NCBI GenBank assembly: GCA_017450535.1
Contig: JAFSTK010000127.1
Span: 1 to 41,250 of the forward strand
Direction: 5' to 3'
DNA length: 41,250 bases
Origin: Treponema sp.
GTDB lineage: Bacteria > Spirochaetota > Spirochaetia > Treponematales > Treponemataceae
In this document: piece by piece, positions 41,129-41,250 of the stretch
Layout of the letters: the number at the start of each line of letters is the position of its first letter
How positions within the stretch are numbered: the stretch's first letter is position 1
The notes under the pieces: model-generated
Databases searched by the model: none
Seen by the model: the letters and a program-made list of their open reading frames with translations, nothing else
Told to the model about the DNA's origin: nothing
Program-made: the position numbers and the translations under genes

Positions 41129-41250
41129 ATGATGTGTATCAGCAAAAGATTTTTTCTGTTAGTTACCGTTTGTTCGGCTGTCGTTTTGCTATCGTCTTGC
41201 GTGACGAAAGCAATCGGTAATTCTCTTTATGGTTACAAGAAAAACGGAAA
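41129..41250 (+). CDS. Start of a lipoprotein gene (partial, runs off the right edge)
   Basis: A frame open to the window end, beginning MMCISKRFFLLV. It has a basic N-terminus, a hydrophobic core (about 8-22) and a lipobox LLSSC (Cys near residue 24), so signal peptidase II processing and lipidation are likely. The mature N-terminus starts CVTKAIGNSLYGY. No domain can be assigned from 40 codons. The gene is divergent from the SDR gene and lies next to the lipoprotein-release operon, though the second fact may be coincidence. Confidence 0.6.
   Translation, partial: MMCISKRFFLLVTVCSAVVLLSSCVTKAIGNSLYGYKKNG

Overview
The window looks like chromosomal DNA of a treponeme-type spirochaete. This rests on the mix of genes: a diderm envelope with LolCDE-like transporters but no visible LolB, a very short omega subunit, a minimal FtsY, treponeme-style signal-peptide proteins of unknown function, a chemoreceptor, fermentative [FeFe]-hydrogenase genes and a nucleoside phosphorylase. 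The assignment is inference; there is no rRNA gene here to test it. The window is almost fully coding. I see no insertion sequence, phage, tRNA, rRNA or CRISPR array.

Region 1 (1-9353), envelope transport. Two RND/MMPL transporters lie in tandem on the minus strand (one is only the first 38 bases), with a divergent ArsR-type regulator and a palindrome between them and the regulator. A LolA-like periplasmic carrier, a methyl-accepting chemotaxis protein, a HAD phosphatase and a predicted outer-membrane beta-barrel follow. The RND periplasmic loop and the barrel N-terminus carry the same kind of acidic D/F/G-rich sequence, which suggests that they belong to one trans-envelope lipid or hydrophobic-compound route.

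Region 2 (9354-14220), signalling operon: GGDEF diguanylate cyclase, FHA protein, metallophosphoesterase and a membrane Ser/Thr kinase, tightly packed. Region 3 (14241-17698): a LytM/M23 endopeptidase divergent from a FeoA-FeoB fusion for ferrous iron. Region 4 (17714-25574, minus strand): [FeFe] hydrogenase, an unusual NuoF-tail/GltD-like flavoprotein, RecJ, pyrimidine-nucleoside phosphorylase and RecO.

Region 5 (25704-33000): rpoZ, a 29-residue bS22/mS38-like ribosomal protein missed by length cut-offs, dxs with an apparently non-canonical start, a chain of four hairpins, then a compact operon folP, cdaA, cdaR, acpS, a DUF2225 protein and truA. It joins folate and isoprenoid synthesis to c-di-AMP signalling. 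Region 6 (33053-40269): two uncharacterised exported or membrane proteins, ftsY and a LolC-LolD-LolE lipoprotein-release ABC transporter. The window ends with a minus-strand short-chain dehydrogenase and the start of a divergent lipoprotein gene.

A recurring feature is that several first-in-transcript genes have a -10-like hexamer 7-10 bases before the start codon and no Shine-Dalgarno sequence, suggesting leaderless mRNAs.
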